The notes: generated by a model from the letters alone, not told the origin. A stretch of DNA of 43,924 nucleotides from an uncultured Gammaproteobacteria bacterium (GCA_903928015.1 CAIYPF010000183.1:1-43924), one strand, 5' to 3'; shown: positions 23,745 through 33,803, counted from the stretch's first letter. A program made the numbers and translations.

Positions 23745-25922
23745 ATGACCGATCACCGCCATTGCCATGGATTGCAGGTTTCAGGGCTGATCGTCGACCT
23801 GGTGGAGCGAGAGGTACTCCCCGGCTCCGGCATCGGGGCGGCGCGGTTCTGGGAAGGGCTGGCGGCCATCGTGGCGGAGTTCGCTCCGCGCACACGTGAA
23901 CTCCTCGCAACGCGCGACCGCCTGCAGGCAGCCATCGATGCCTGGCACTGCGCGCACCCGGGCCCCGGTTACGACAGAGACACCTACAAGGCTTTCCTGC
24001 AGGAAATCGGCTACCTGCTGCCCGAAGGGGAAGACTTCAGCATCTCCACCTCCGGGGTTGACCACGAAATAGCCGCCGTCGCGGGCCCGCAACTCGTGGT
24101 GCCGGTGATGAACGCCCGCTACGCGCTGAACGCCGCCAATGCACGCTGGGGCAGCCTCTACGACGCGCTCTACGGCACCAACGTCATACCCGAGACCGAA
24201 GGCGCCACGCGCAACGGCCACTACAACCCGGTACGGGGCGCGAAAGTCATCGCCTTCGCGCGGGAATTCCTCGATGCCTCTGTTCCCCTTGCAACGCAGG
24301 GCTGGCGCGAACTGCGATCGCTGCGCATCGAGGGTGGTGCACTGGTCGCGACACTTCTGGACGCCAGCGTGACAACACTTGCAGACGCCGCCTCGCTGGC
24401 AGGCTATCGCGGCGACGCAGCCGCACCCAAGGCCGTGCTGCTGCGCCACCACGGACTGCACATCGAGATACAGATCGACGCGGCGAGCCCCGTGGGCCGC
24501 GACGACGCCGCTGGCATCAAGGACATCGTCCTCGAGTCGGCCCTCACCGTCGTCCAGGACTGCGAGGACTCCGTGGCAGCGGTGGACGCCGCCGACAAGT
24601 CCGTGGTCTACCGCCACTGGCTGGGGCTGATGAAGGGCGATCTGGTGGAACGGCTCGAGAAAGGCGGCCGCGTCATCACGCGCACACTGAACCCCGACCG
24701 CGACTACACCGCAGCCGACGGCAGCACGCTGACACTCCACGGCCGCAGCCTCCTGCTGGTGCGCAACGTCGGACACCTGATGACCACGGACGCGGTGCTG
24801 GACGCGAACGGCGCGGAAATTCCCGAGGGCATCCTCGACGCCATGGTCACCGTCGCCTGCGCACTCCACGACCTGAACCGCAGCACAGGCATGCGCAACT
24901 CGCGCACCGGCAGCGTCTACATCGTCAAACCCAAGATGCACGGCCCTGCCGAGGTGCAACTCTCCTGCGATCTCTTCGGCGCGATCGAGGATGCCCTCGG
25001 GCTGCCGCGCAACACCGTGAAGATCGGCATCATGGACGAGGAGCGCCGCACCACGCTCAACCTGAAGGAATGCATCCGTGCCGCACGCGAGCGGGTGATC
25101 TTCATCAACACGGGATTCCTGGACCGCACCGGCGACGAGATCCACACCAGCATGGAAGCCGGCCCCGTGGTGCGCAAAGAAGAGATGAAGTCACAGCCGT
25201 GGATCCTCGCCTACGAGGACTGGAACGTGGACAACGGGCTCGCGGCGGGCTTTCGCGGCAAGGCACAGATCGGCAAGGGCATGTGGGCCAAACCCGACGA
25301 GATGGCCGACATGTACCGCAGCAAGGCCGCGCACCCGCGCGCCGGCGCCAACTGCGCCTGGGTGCCATCGCCCACGGCCGCGACCCTGCACGTCATGCAT
25401 TACCACCAGGTCGACGTGGCCGCGCGGCAGTCCGAACTCGCCGCCCGCACCCGCGCCGACCGCGACCAGATCCTGCGCATTCCGCTGCTCGCCGACACCG
25501 CCTCGCTGAAACCGGAATCCATCCAGCGGGAACTCGACAACAACGCCCAGGGCATCCTGGGATATGTGGTCCGCTGGATCGATCAGGGCGTGGGCTGTTC
25601 CAAGGTGCCCGACATCAACGACGTCGGCCTGATGGAGGATCGCGCCACGCTGCGCATCTCGAGCCAGCACATTGCCAACTGGCTGCACCACGGCATCTGC
25701 ACCGAGGCGCAGGTGCTGGAGACGCTGGCGCGCATGGCCGCGGTGGTGGATGCGCAGAACGCCGGTGATCCCGGGTACCGGCCGATGACGCAGGACCTGG
25801 CTTCGAGCGTGGCCTTTGCGGCAGCACGGGAACTCGTTCTTGCAGGACGCGCACAGCCGAACGGCTACACCGAGCCGCTGCTGCACGCATGGCGTCGCCG
25901 CGCCAAAGCTCCCAGCCGCTGA
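23745..25922 (+). CDS. glcB: Malate synthase G
   Basis: A 725-residue monomeric malate synthase that condenses glyoxylate with acetyl-CoA. The length matches E. coli GlcB (723) rather than the 530-residue AceB. Marks of the G form are [53 protein letters not shown] and [22 protein letters not shown]. The ATG at 23745 follows a weak ribosome binding site; an ATG at 23646 would add an unrelated leader covering the promoter region. It follows the lysR gene and converges with aceK. Confidence 0.95.
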   Translation: MTDHRHCHGLQVSGLIVDLVEREVLPGSGIGAARFWEGLAAIVAEFAPRTRELLATRDRLQAAIDAWHCAHPGPGYDRDTYKAFLQEIGYLLPEGEDFSISTSGVDHEIAAVAGPQLVVPVMNARYALNAANARWGSLYDALYGTNVIPETEGATRNGHYNPVRGAKVIAFAREFLDASVPLATQGWRELRSLRIEGGALVATLLDASVTTLADAASLAGYRGDAAAPKAVLLRHHGLHIEIQIDAASPVGRDDAAGIKDIVLESALTVVQDCEDSVAAVDAADKSVVYRHWLGLMKGDLVERLEKGGRVITRTLNPDRDYTAADGSTLTLHGRSLLLVRNVGHLMTTDAVLDANGAEIPEGILDAMVTVACALHDLNRSTGMRNSRTGSVYIVKPKMHGPAEVQLSCDLFGAIEDALGLPRNTVKIGIMDEERRTTLNLKECIRAARERVIFINTGFLDRTGDEIHTSMEAGPVVRKEEMKSQPWILAYEDWNVDNGLAAGFRGKAQIGKGMWAKPDEMADMYRSKAAHPRAGANCAWVPSPTAATLHVMHYHQVDVAARQSELAARTRADRDQILRIPLLADTASLKPESIQRELDNNAQGILGYVVRWIDQGVGCSKVPDINDVGLMEDRATLRISSQHIANWLHHGICTEAQVLETLARMAAVVDAQNAGDPGYRPMTQDLASSVAFAAARELVLAGRAQPNGYTEPLLHAWRRRAKAPSR

Positions 25923-25929
25923 ACTGCGC

Positions 25930-25951
25930 GCAGTCCGCCGATCAGGACTGC
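25930..25951. terminator. Bidirectional hairpin between glcB and aceK
   Basis: GCAGTCC (25930-25936) and GGACTGC (25945-25951) are a perfect 7-bp inverted repeat. The stem can extend outward by three more pairs past one mismatch. The aceK stop codon lies in the loop. No T-tract. Confidence 0.6.
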
Positions 25952-27720
25952 CCGCGCGCGGGATCGAAGCGCTTGCTGCGCCGGTAGGGAAAGGTATCGG
26001 AAACAAAACCGTCGCGGATCCGCTGCTGGAGTGTCCGCCAGTAGCGGTAGTCGTAGAGATCGGCGTGCTGTGCCTCGAAGCCCGCCCGGGCGAGCGGGTT
26101 GCCCGAGAAGAACAAACGGAATTCCTCGGGGAAAACGTCGTTATCGGCCACCGTGTACCAGGGCTGGCCTGACATCAGGTCCTCTTCGTGCCGCGGCTCG
26201 GGAATCACGCGGAAGCTGCACTCGGTGAGCGGACAGATCTCGTCGTAGTCGTAGAAGACCACGCGGCCGTGGCGGGTGACTCCGAAGTTCTTCAGCAGCA
26301 TGTCTCCGGGGAAGATGTTCGCCGCGGCCATCTGCTTGATGGCATTGCCGTACTCGTCCATCGCATCGCGCACCGCCTCGGGGCCGGCGCTGCCGAGATA
26401 GAGGTTAAGGGGCTCCATGCGGCGCTCGACATAGAGGTGCCGGATGATGATCCATTTCTCGTCCATCCAGAGCTTCGATGGCGCCACGCGCTGCAGCTCC
26501 GCGATCAGCTCCTCGCTGAAGCGGTTGCGGTAGAAGATGAAGTTCGAATACTCCTGCGTGTCGGCCATGCGGCCCGCACGGTCCGAGCGCGAGACCAGCC
26601 GGTACTTCTCGCGCACGATCTCCTCGGTGACCTGCTTGGGCGGGTCGAAGCGGTCCTTGATGATCTTGAAGACGACGCCGAATGACGGCAGCGTGAACAC
26701 CGTCATCACCATGCCCTTGATGCCGGGCGCGATCACGTAAAGATCCTCGCTCTGCTTCATGTGGCGGATGATGTCGCGGTAGAACTCGGTCTTGCCGTGC
26801 TTGTTGAAGCCAAGCGAGTTGTACAGCTCCGCCGTACCCTTCTGCGGCATCAGCGAGAGCAGGAAGCGCACGTAGCGCGAGGGCACCGGCGCATCGACCA
26901 TGAAGTAGGTGCGCGTGAAGGAAAACACGATGCTCGCGTCATCCGCGCCGAACAGCACGGTATCGATGTAGACGCCGCCCGCCTCGTTGTTCAGGCAGGG
27001 CAGGATGAAGGGAATGAACTGCCCGCCCACCATCGCGCGCCCAACGATGTATGCCGCCTTGTTGCGGTAAAACACCGATTCCAGCACGTCCACGCGCATC
27101 GCCGTGCCCGCGCCGCCGAAGCGTGGCAGCAGGCCGCGCTCCAGCGCGCGCACGATGCTGCCGATGTCTCGCTCGCGGTCCTCCCACGGCAGCGCGAACT
27201 CGAAGTCATCGAGGATGCGACCCAGCATGACCTCAAGGCCCGCGGAGTTTTCGTAGCGCACGTAGATGCTGTATTCCGGCAGCGGCTTGCTGTCGAGCGG
27301 ACGCGACGGCATGACGAAGATATGCCGGTCGTGGATGTGCTCGTGGGCGTGGACGGTACAGAAGATGGAGTTGAAAAAGGTCTCGGCGATCTCGTAGTTG
27401 GCGTGATTGTTGACCAACTGCGCGTAGGCCGTGCGTGCCTCGCCCCACAGCTCGAGGTCCGAGAGCTCCTTGCTGCTCACCTCGCCCGCCAGGCGCGCGA
27501 CGCGGATCACTTTCTGTTTGTAGAGGTCGAGGCGCTCGATGTTCGCTTCCTGCACCGCCTGCCACCGGGCGGTCTCGAAGCGGTGGCGCGCGCCCAGCGT
27601 GATGTTCTGGAACTCCGCGAAATAGGACTCGAAGCCGTTCAGGATGGTGCGGGCGATGCGCCGCGCGGCCGGCGAGACGGGGGTCTCGGCGGCACTCGCG
27701 GCCATGTCGTCTGCGGCCAT
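25942..27720 (-). CDS. aceK: Isocitrate dehydrogenase kinase/phosphatase
   Basis: A 592-residue bifunctional enzyme that phosphorylates isocitrate dehydrogenase to force carbon into the glyoxylate shunt and removes the phosphate when needed. The N-terminal regulatory half starts with ARRIARTILNGFESYFAEF. The kinase half has ATP-binding and catalytic segments such as YVIAPGIKGMVMTVFTLPSFGVVFK, IFPGDMLLKNFGVTRHGRVVFYDYDEI and the closing CSFRVIPEPRHEEDLMSG, as in E. coli AceK (578). The ATG at 27720 has GAGGGG before it. It follows the TonB receptor stop by only 11 bases, so the two genes are probably one transcript. Confidence 0.96.
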   Translation of the reverse strand: MAADDMAASAAETPVSPAARRIARTILNGFESYFAEFQNITLGARHRFETARWQAVQEANIERLDLYKQKVIRVARLAGEVSSKELSDLELWGEARTAYAQLVNNHANYEIAETFFNSIFCTVHAHEHIHDRHIFVMPSRPLDSKPLPEYSIYVRYENSAGLEVMLGRILDDFEFALPWEDRERDIGSIVRALERGLLPRFGGAGTAMRVDVLESVFYRNKAAYIVGRAMVGGQFIPFILPCLNNEAGGVYIDTVLFGADDASIVFSFTRTYFMVDAPVPSRYVRFLLSLMPQKGTAELYNSLGFNKHGKTEFYRDIIRHMKQSEDLYVIAPGIKGMVMTVFTLPSFGVVFKIIKDRFDPPKQVTEEIVREKYRLVSRSDRAGRMADTQEYSNFIFYRNRFSEELIAELQRVAPSKLWMDEKWIIIRHLYVERRMEPLNLYLGSAGPEAVRDAMDEYGNAIKQMAAANIFPGDMLLKNFGVTRHGRVVFYDYDEICPLTECSFRVIPEPRHEEDLMSGQPWYTVADNDVFPEEFRLFFSGNPLARAGFEAQHADLYDYRYWRTLQQRIRDGFVSDTFPYRRSKRFDPARGQS

Positions 27721-27731
27721 CCTGGCGCCCC

Positions 27732-30335
27732 TCAGAAGCTGTACTTGAGCTCCATCCCGTAGAACTCCGGTGCCGGCGGCGTGCCGTAGGTGGGAGTGCC
27801 GTCCCAATACGCGGTGCGCAGCGAATCACCGAGGCCGCCCGGGCCGCCGACAGACTTCGGCCGCATCAGGTTCTGGGCATAGACCGCAGCCTCCCACTTG
27901 CCGCTGCCCGAAACGTAAGAGGCACGTGCAGTCATGTATTCGTCGTCGGCCCGGCTGGGGCAGCTCGAGAACGGCGCCTCGGTGAGGGGCGGGCCGTTTG
28001 CCGATTGCCGGGTGACCTGGAGCACGCCGCTGGCGTCTTCGGAGAGGTCATAGAGATAGCCCTCGGGAGAGGCGTATTTGCACCCGGTGCTCGGTCCGCC
28101 CTTGCCGTAGCTGTAGCTGACGCTGAAGCTCATGAGGCCGCCGGTGCTGAAGGGCAGGTCGAGATTGGCGAAAATGTTGTAGTTGGAGGGCGAGGCGGCA
28201 AAGCCCGCACCCTTGCGGTCACGATCGATGCAGACGCCGTTCACCACTTCCTTGCTGATGCTGCGCGTGTACTCCGCGTCGATCTTTCCGGTGTTGGCAC
28301 CGACGGTGAGTCCCTCGACAACCATCCAGGTGACGTCCAGCTCGTAACCGGAACCTTCGACGTCATCCGAGGTGAACTCGTAGGCTCCCAACCCGCCAGG
28401 GCGGCACTCGCCGGGAATGAACACCTGCCGCTGCAGGTTCTCGTAGGTGTACTTGTAGACGGCCCCGTTCACGCGCAGGCGGTTGTCGAAGAACGTCGAC
28501 TTGATGCCCGCCTCCTCGTTCTTGACCGTCTCCGGGGCGAGCGGGCCTTCGTCGATGGTAGGGCCTGCGCTGTTGAAGCCGCCGGACTTGTAGCCGTTCG
28601 CCCAGCTCGCGTAGAGCATGATGTCGTCGGTGAGATGCATGTCGAGCACGACACGGCTCGTCACTTCGTCCCAGCTGCGGTCCTGCCGGTACCAGCCTAC
28701 GCTGCCGTTTGCGGGATCGTAGTTGCCGTCGGCATCGACCAGCGACTGCTCCTGGAATGCGAGCGGCACGCCGTAGGGATTGAACCTGATCAACCGGCCG
28801 AATTCCTTTTCGTCTTTGGTGTACCGCAGGCCGCCGGTCAGCGTGAACATGTCGGAGAGGTCGTAGGAAACATCGCCGAAAGCTGCATAGGAGCGGTATT
28901 CGCCGTCGATCTTGAAGGAGTCGAGCCAGTAGTCGACCTGCTTCACGAGTTCGCGGCCCGAGAGGCTGTCAGGCGCCAGACCGCGGAAAGGAGAGAGGCT
29001 GCTGTTCTTGAAGAAGTCGAGACCGGCGCCCGGGTAGAGCACGCAGGACGAGCCGGCGCAGGATTGGGCGTCGAGGCCGCCAAGGCGCCCGATGAACTTG
29101 GGCACCGACATGCCGCCCATCACGCCCTCCTCGTACGACAGACCGAGGAGCGGAGCGATCTGCAGATCCCAGATCAACTGGTCGGCCGTTTGCGGGCCGA
29201 TGAACACGCCGCCCTCCTGCTTGGCGCTCTCCCAGGAATAACTGACGCCCGTAGTCCACTGCAGACGCGAGTCACCGGTGGATTCGAAACGCAGCTCCTG
29301 ACTGAACATCTCGTTGTCTTCGTCGTTCAGGTCGTCGAAGAAGTAACGCTTCTCGGCCGAGCCGTCGATGTCGGTCCGGTTGTAGGAGTTGAAACCCCGA
29401 TAGGCCGTGATGGATGTCATCAGGGTCTCGCCGAGATCCCAACCCAGATGCACCGAGCCGCCGAAGAGGGTACGACGCTCGTCGGTATCACCGTCGTTCT
29501 GCACCTTGCGGTAATTGGGGCCGTTGTCACGCGGACCCAGCGTGGCGCTGGAATTGGGCGTCGAGGTCTGGTCGATGTCGTCGTACTCGAGGCGGAAGAT
29601 CACATCGAGGTCTTCGCGCGGGAGCCAGCGCAGCGCGCCATTGACCGACCAGTTGTGTTCATCACCGCGGTCGGGCCCCTCGCCCGTGTCATGGATCCAG
29701 CCGTCGCGATCGTTCTTGAGTGCGCCGAGGCGAAGGAACACCTTGTCCGACAGAGGCAGGTTGTAGACGCCCTCGACCTGCAGCTTGCCGTAGTTGCCGA
29801 TCGTCGCCTTGGCCCAGCCTTCCTCCTCGGGCACCGGCTTGTGGGTGATGACCTGGATCGCGCCGGCGGCCGCGTTGCGCCCGAAGAGCGTTCCCTGCGG
29901 CCCGTTCAGCACCTCGACGCGCTCGACGTCGTTGAATGCCACGCGCGAGGCACCCGAGCGGCCCACGTAGACGCCGTCGATGTAGACACCTACCGCAGGC
30001 TCGAGGCCCACGCCGAAGTCGCCGGTGCCTATGCCCCTGATCCGGTAGCTGGGCTGCGTGACCTGCCCGTCGCTCACCTCGAGGTTGGGTGTGAACTCGT
30101 CGATATCGCCGATGCTGTTGGCGATGAAGTTGTCGAGCGTCTTTTCGTCATAGGCCATGACGGAGATCGGGACGTCCTGCAGGAACTGGTCGCGCTTCTG
30201 CGCCGTGACCACGATTTCCTCGAGTCCGGCCGGAGCCTTCTCGGCGGCCAGTGCGGGCAGCGCGGGGGATAGCGGCAGAGCAAGAACGAGGGCGAACATG
30301 CCGGCGCGGCACCGGGCAACAGGACGGGGTTTCAT
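27732..30335 (-). CDS. TonB-dependent outer-membrane receptor (second)
   Basis: An 867-residue receptor. The signal peptide (MKPRPVARCRAGMFALVLAL to ALAAE) leads into EEIVVTAQKRDQFLQDVPIS, the TonB box and plug opening. The plug motif NGPQGTLFGRNAAAGAIQV follows, and the barrel ends EFYGMELKYSF with the terminal Phe. There is no STN domain. The paired start of plug and barrel resembles the receptor at 3696-6107, but the two proteins are diverged. Its stop lies 11 bases from the aceK start. The ligand is unknown; coupling to aceK suggests a substrate degraded through acetyl-CoA (inference). Confidence 0.94.
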   Translation of the reverse strand: MKPRPVARCRAGMFALVLALPLSPALPALAAEKAPAGLEEIVVTAQKRDQFLQDVPISVMAYDEKTLDNFIANSIGDIDEFTPNLEVSDGQVTQPSYRIRGIGTGDFGVGLEPAVGVYIDGVYVGRSGASRVAFNDVERVEVLNGPQGTLFGRNAAAGAIQVITHKPVPEEEGWAKATIGNYGKLQVEGVYNLPLSDKVFLRLGALKNDRDGWIHDTGEGPDRGDEHNWSVNGALRWLPREDLDVIFRLEYDDIDQTSTPNSSATLGPRDNGPNYRKVQNDGDTDERRTLFGGSVHLGWDLGETLMTSITAYRGFNSYNRTDIDGSAEKRYFFDDLNDEDNEMFSQELRFESTGDSRLQWTTGVSYSWESAKQEGGVFIGPQTADQLIWDLQIAPLLGLSYEEGVMGGMSVPKFIGRLGGLDAQSCAGSSCVLYPGAGLDFFKNSSLSPFRGLAPDSLSGRELVKQVDYWLDSFKIDGEYRSYAAFGDVSYDLSDMFTLTGGLRYTKDEKEFGRLIRFNPYGVPLAFQEQSLVDADGNYDPANGSVGWYRQDRSWDEVTSRVVLDMHLTDDIMLYASWANGYKSGGFNSAGPTIDEGPLAPETVKNEEAGIKSTFFDNRLRVNGAVYKYTYENLQRQVFIPGECRPGGLGAYEFTSDDVEGSGYELDVTWMVVEGLTVGANTGKIDAEYTRSISKEVVNGVCIDRDRKGAGFAASPSNYNIFANLDLPFSTGGLMSFSVSYSYGKGGPSTGCKYASPEGYLYDLSEDASGVLQVTRQSANGPPLTEAPFSSCPSRADDEYMTARASYVSGSGKWEAAVYAQNLMRPKSVGGPGGLGDSLRTAYWDGTPTYGTPPAPEFYGMELKYSF

Positions 30336-30443
30336 GTGGGCTCCAGGACAGGACGTGTTGTTTTTCCGCGGCGCTCGACCCGCCACGGTCTGTTTGAGCG
30401 GATGTTAGCATCGGCCCGACACACCGGTCAGCAGGACAGCGCC

Positions 30444-31088
30444 ATGCATACCAAACCCGATCTGGCGCAATGCATGCAGCACCTTGCGGCGACGGGGCTC
30501 TCTGCCGGCACCTCGGGCAATGCATCCCTGCGCGTACCGGAGGGCATGCGCATCACGCCAAGCGGCGTGCTGCCCGCACAACTGGACCCGGCCAGCGAGG
30601 TGCTCATGCGTCTGGATGGCACGGTGCTCGGCGGCACGCTCGAGCCCTCGAGCGAGTGGCGCATGCACGCGGCAATTTATGCCGCGCGGCCCGAGACAGG
30701 CGCGATCGTGCACTGCCACTCGCGCCACGCCACGGCGCTCGCCTGCTGCGGGACGCCGATACCCGCATTCCACTACATGGTGGCCGCCGCCGGAGGGGAC
30801 TCGATCCGCTGCGCACCCTATGCGCTGTTCGGCTCGGAGGAACTCGCCGGGCACGCGCTGGCAGCGCTCGAGGACCGCCGCGCCTGTCTGCTCGGCAATC
30901 ACGGCCAGATCGCGACGGGCGCATCCCTCGAGGACGCGCTCGCGCTCGCGGTGGAAGTTGAAGAACTGGCTGCGCAGTACCTGCTTGCCCTCGCAGCGGG
31001 CACGCCGCGCTGCCTGGACGCAGCCGAGATGCGCGCGGTGATCGGGCGCTTCTCGGGCTACGGGCAGCCGCGGGAACGCCAGGCCTGA
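30444..31088 (+). CDS. Class II aldolase/adducin family protein (fuculose-phosphate aldolase-like)
   Basis: A 214-residue zinc aldolase. All key residues of E. coli FucA are present two positions earlier: catalytic Glu71 (PSSEWRMHAAIY), zinc ligands His90 and His92 (VHCHSRHATAL) and His153 (GNHGQIATG). The length also matches (FucA 215). The true substrate could be fuculose-1-phosphate, ribulose-phosphate or another sugar acid. The ATG at 30444 begins MHTKPDLAQCM. It is divergent from the TonB receptor. TAGCAT at 30406-30411 may be its -10 box. It converges with the beta-helix/cytochrome gene. Confidence 0.9.
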   Translation: MHTKPDLAQCMQHLAATGLSAGTSGNASLRVPEGMRITPSGVLPAQLDPASEVLMRLDGTVLGGTLEPSSEWRMHAAIYAARPETGAIVHCHSRHATALACCGTPIPAFHYMVAAAGGDSIRCAPYALFGSEELAGHALAALEDRRACLLGNHGQIATGASLEDALALAVEVEELAAQYLLALAAGTPRCLDAAEMRAVIGRFSGYGQPRERQA

Positions 31089-31110
31089 GGCAGGCCCGGC
31101 GCCTGCCTCA
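31086..31110. terminator. Perfect palindrome with both convergent stop codons at its ends
   Basis: TGAGGCAGG (31086-31094) and CCTGCCTCA (31102-31110) are a perfect 9-bp inverted repeat with a 7-base loop. The aldolase stop is the first three bases and the beta-helix gene stop is the last three. Likely a bidirectional terminator; no T-tract. Confidence 0.65.
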
Positions 31111-32592
31111 CTTCGACAGCGAGAGCATGTACTGCGCCACAGCGAGGCGCGTCTGCGGGTCGAGGTAATCCTGCGGCGGCATCTCGGGATAATCGGGGCG
31201 CTTCTTCACGGGCTTGGCGATGTAGTCCGCGAGGGCCTGCGGATTGTCCATGTAAAGCGCCTGTATCACCTGCACCGGCGGGCCGATCAGGCGACCGCTG
31301 TAGACGTGGCAGCCGGAGCAGATGCCGAGGTAGGCCACCTTGCCCCGCTCCGCGGACTCGATGACGCGCGGCGGCACCGGCGGCAGCAGGTAGTTCACCC
31401 TGTCGTAGGTGTCGGCGAAACCGCATTCGGCGAAATCGCCCACGCCCGCTGTGACATAGCGCTCGCGGTTGCGGATGCAGCTGCCGGTGCTCGGGCCCGC
31501 GCGAACGATATCGGCTTCGCCCTGCTTGAGTTCCGCGAGCATGAGGGCCTTCACATCGGTGATCGTGTCGTAGCCGTTGTGAAGCATCGTGTTGTCGAGG
31601 ATGGCGACGCGGTCGGAGTTCGGGTCCGACTCGGGATCGGCAGTGATGTTGGACGCGTGCGCGTGGTCGACGATCAGCACCCCGATGGTCTTGTTGTCGG
31701 CGATCACGTTGCCTTCGATGATCACATCGTCCGCGGCCATCACCAGGATACCGGTACCTGAGGGAATGCCTGCGACCGTGGAACCGGGCGCACCGAAGTT
31801 CACGTGGTTGTTGTGCAGCACGAAGTTGTGGCGGAACACCACGTCGTAGGTGGTCTTGATCGGCAGACCCGGCGTGATGAAGGCGAGCAGGCCGCCGGCG
31901 TTGTCGTGGACGTAGTTGTTTTCGACGATGGCGTGCCGGCTGTTCTCGATCTCGATGCCCGCGACGCTGTCGAAGACCTCGTTGTGCGCGACGTGGATGT
32001 TGTCGCTCATGCCGACGTAGATCGCGGCATCGGCGATGCCCGAGACCACGTTGTGCTCGACGATGCCGTTCTGCCCGAGCTGCGGGAATATCCCGTAGAC
32101 GCCGGTGCCGACCACCACGTTGTTGCGGATCTCGAAGTTGTTGCCTGCCTGACCCATGATCCCGTTGCCCTTGTAGGCGCGGAGCTCCAGGTTCTCGATC
32201 ACCACGTTGTTGCCCGAGTACAGGATGGCGTCGTTCAGATTGCCCTCTCCGTCGAGCACGGGACGCTTGCCTGCCTCGATGACGCCGATCAGGCGGATGT
32301 CGTCCTTGTCGATGTAAACCGACTCGTGATAGCGGCCGGGCTTGATCCGGATCACCGTGCCGGGCTGCGCTGCGGTGACGGCAGCCTGGATGGAGCCACC
32401 CTCCTCTACCGTGACCTCACGCTGCGGCGCAGGACCGGCAACGGATCGCACCGGGGCGCCTGCGGCAGGCGCGGCTACAGCCGTCACCGGCGGAGCGGGC
32501 AACACGGCCGGGGGCGCTTGCACGGGCAAGAAGCGCCCGGCTGCAAAACCCGCAGCGGCGAGAACGATGCCCGCCAGGATTCCCTTGTTCAT
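31108..32592 (-). CDS. Parallel beta-helix (NosD-like) protein fused to a cytochrome c domain
   Basis: A 494-residue exported protein. Residues 1-22 are a signal sequence or anchor (ILAGIVLAAAGFAAGRFL). A Pro/Ala-rich linker follows. Residues about 65-370 are a right-handed parallel beta-helix with repeated Asn-rich turns (NNVVIENLELRAYKGNGI, NNFEIRNNVVVGTGVYGI, DNIHVAHNEVFDSVAGIEI). The C-terminus carries haem site CSGCH starting at Cys425, with a likely Met471 ligand in YPEMPPQDYL. Such helices bind polysaccharides or protein partners. Its ATG overlaps the peroxidase-like gene (ATGA). Function unknown; a haem-bearing partner of the upstream MauG-like enzyme is plausible. Confidence 0.85.
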   Translation of the reverse strand: MNKGILAGIVLAAAGFAAGRFLPVQAPPAVLPAPPVTAVAAPAAGAPVRSVAGPAPQREVTVEEGGSIQAAVTAAQPGTVIRIKPGRYHESVYIDKDDIRLIGVIEAGKRPVLDGEGNLNDAILYSGNNVVIENLELRAYKGNGIMGQAGNNFEIRNNVVVGTGVYGIFPQLGQNGIVEHNVVSGIADAAIYVGMSDNIHVAHNEVFDSVAGIEIENSRHAIVENNYVHDNAGGLLAFITPGLPIKTTYDVVFRHNFVLHNNHVNFGAPGSTVAGIPSGTGILVMAADDVIIEGNVIADNKTIGVLIVDHAHASNITADPESDPNSDRVAILDNTMLHNGYDTITDVKALMLAELKQGEADIVRAGPSTGSCIRNRERYVTAGVGDFAECGFADTYDRVNYLLPPVPPRVIESAERGKVAYLGICSGCHVYSGRLIGPPVQVIQALYMDNPQALADYIAKPVKKRPDYPEMPPQDYLDPQTRLAVAQYMLSLSK

Positions 32593-33803
32593 GAACGATC
32601 CTCCGCTTTGTTGTCTTTGCCATCCGCAATCGCAGTGCCGCGTGTCGCTCGCCTGCCGAAAGGCGCGAGCCCCGACGGCAGCCGCTCCGGCACGCGCGGA
32701 CTGAAGCTCTGGTCTGTCAGCGTCTGCAGGAACACGACCAGCAGGTCGAGTTCCTGCGGCGTGAGCTGCGGATCCCAGATGTGCCAGTGCAGGTACATGG
32801 GCACGCCCGGCGGCACGGCATGTCCGCGCCCTCCGGTGTAGAACTCCACGGTCTCGCGCAGCGTAGCGAACCGGCCCGAATGCATGTAGGGCGCGGTGAG
32901 CGCGATGTTGCGCAGCGTGGGCACCTTGAAGCCGCCCTTGAGCTTCGGCGCATTGAACGTCTTCTCGGCACCGACGTCCAGCGGCCGCCCCTCGGGCTCA
33001 GGCGTGCCGATCACGGCGATCTGCTGGTTGGTGAAGAGCGGTGGCGTATGGCACTCGGCACAGCGCGCCACGAAGGAGCGGAACACGTTCAGCCCCGCGA
33101 TCTCGCGTTCGTCCAAGGCCGCGTGGTAACCGAGCGCATAGCGGTCGTAGCGGCTGTTCAGCGAGATCAGCGAGCTCTGGAATGCCGTCAGCGCGGTCTG
33201 GAGTTGCGCGAGCGAAATGTCCTCCCCGACACCGGGAAAAGCCTGGGCAAAAAGACGCCGGTACTCCTCGCTCCCGCGAAGGCTCCCGAGCAGTTTCTCA
33301 GGCGTGTTCGCCATCTCGTGCTGCGAGAAAAGCGGCCCGAGCATCTGCTCCTCGAGGCTCTGCGCACGTGCGTCCCAGAAGAGGCGCTTGAGGAAGGCAA
33401 CATTCCACAGCGTGGGCGCGGCGCGACCGATGTCGCTGCCATCGCCGCCTTCGGCACGAGCGCGCCCGTCGCTGAATCCCAGTTCGGGATCGTGGCAGCT
33501 CGCACACGATATGCGCCCGTCAGCTGACAGCAGGGGATCGAAAAACAGGTAGCGCCCGAGATCGATCTGCGCCGGCGTGAATCCCTCGCGGTTGGGCGGC
33601 AGGTGCGTGCGCGTGCCACCGAGCCCCGCGCCCTGCAGCGAGTCGTAGAACTGGTAGAGGTTGCGCAGCACGCAGGTACCGGCGGCGTTCAATTCGAAGC
33701 CGGGAGGACAGGCGTCGGCCAGCGTGAAATGCTCTTCTGCCGAAGCCCGCGGCGCCGCGCCCGCGAGTGCGAGGAGGGCAAGCAGTGCAGCTGCAACTCT
33801 CAC
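32589..33803 (-). CDS. Dihaem cytochrome c peroxidase / MauG family protein
   Basis: A 404-residue periplasmic dihaem protein. The signal peptide runs to about residue 22 (APRASA). The haem sites are CASCH at 100-104 and CAECH at 248-252, and YMHSGRF at 306-312 is the conserved distal signature of this family. An N-terminal Cys pair (CPPGFELNAAGTC, residues 32-44) precedes the first haem. Members are either H2O2-reducing peroxidases or MauG/MbnH-type enzymes that oxidise Trp residues of a partner protein. The start is a GTG at 33803 overlapping the cytochrome c4 stop, and the next gene overlaps as ATGA, so all three are translationally coupled. Confidence 0.88.
   Translation of the reverse strand: MRVAAALLALLALAGAAPRASAEEHFTLADACPPGFELNAAGTCVLRNLYQFYDSLQGAGLGGTRTHLPPNREGFTPAQIDLGRYLFFDPLLSADGRISCASCHDPELGFSDGRARAEGGDGSDIGRAAPTLWNVAFLKRLFWDARAQSLEEQMLGPLFSQHEMANTPEKLLGSLRGSEEYRRLFAQAFPGVGEDISLAQLQTALTAFQSSLISLNSRYDRYALGYHAALDEREIAGLNVFRSFVARCAECHTPPLFTNQQIAVIGTPEPEGRPLDVGAEKTFNAPKLKGGFKVPTLRNIALTAPYMHSGRFATLRETVEFYTGGRGHAVPPGVPMYLHWHIWDPQLTPQELDLLVVFLQTLTDQSFSPRVPERLPSGLAPFGRRATRGTAIADGKDNKAEDRS

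Noticed and set aside
23781-25145. A 454-codon open frame on the minus strand
   Set aside because: Antisense to malate synthase G; composition is shadow-like and no motif is present.
28005-30272. A 755-codon open frame on the plus strand
   Set aside because: It mirrors the second TonB receptor gene, shows no domain pattern, and its opposite frame has clear plug and barrel motifs.
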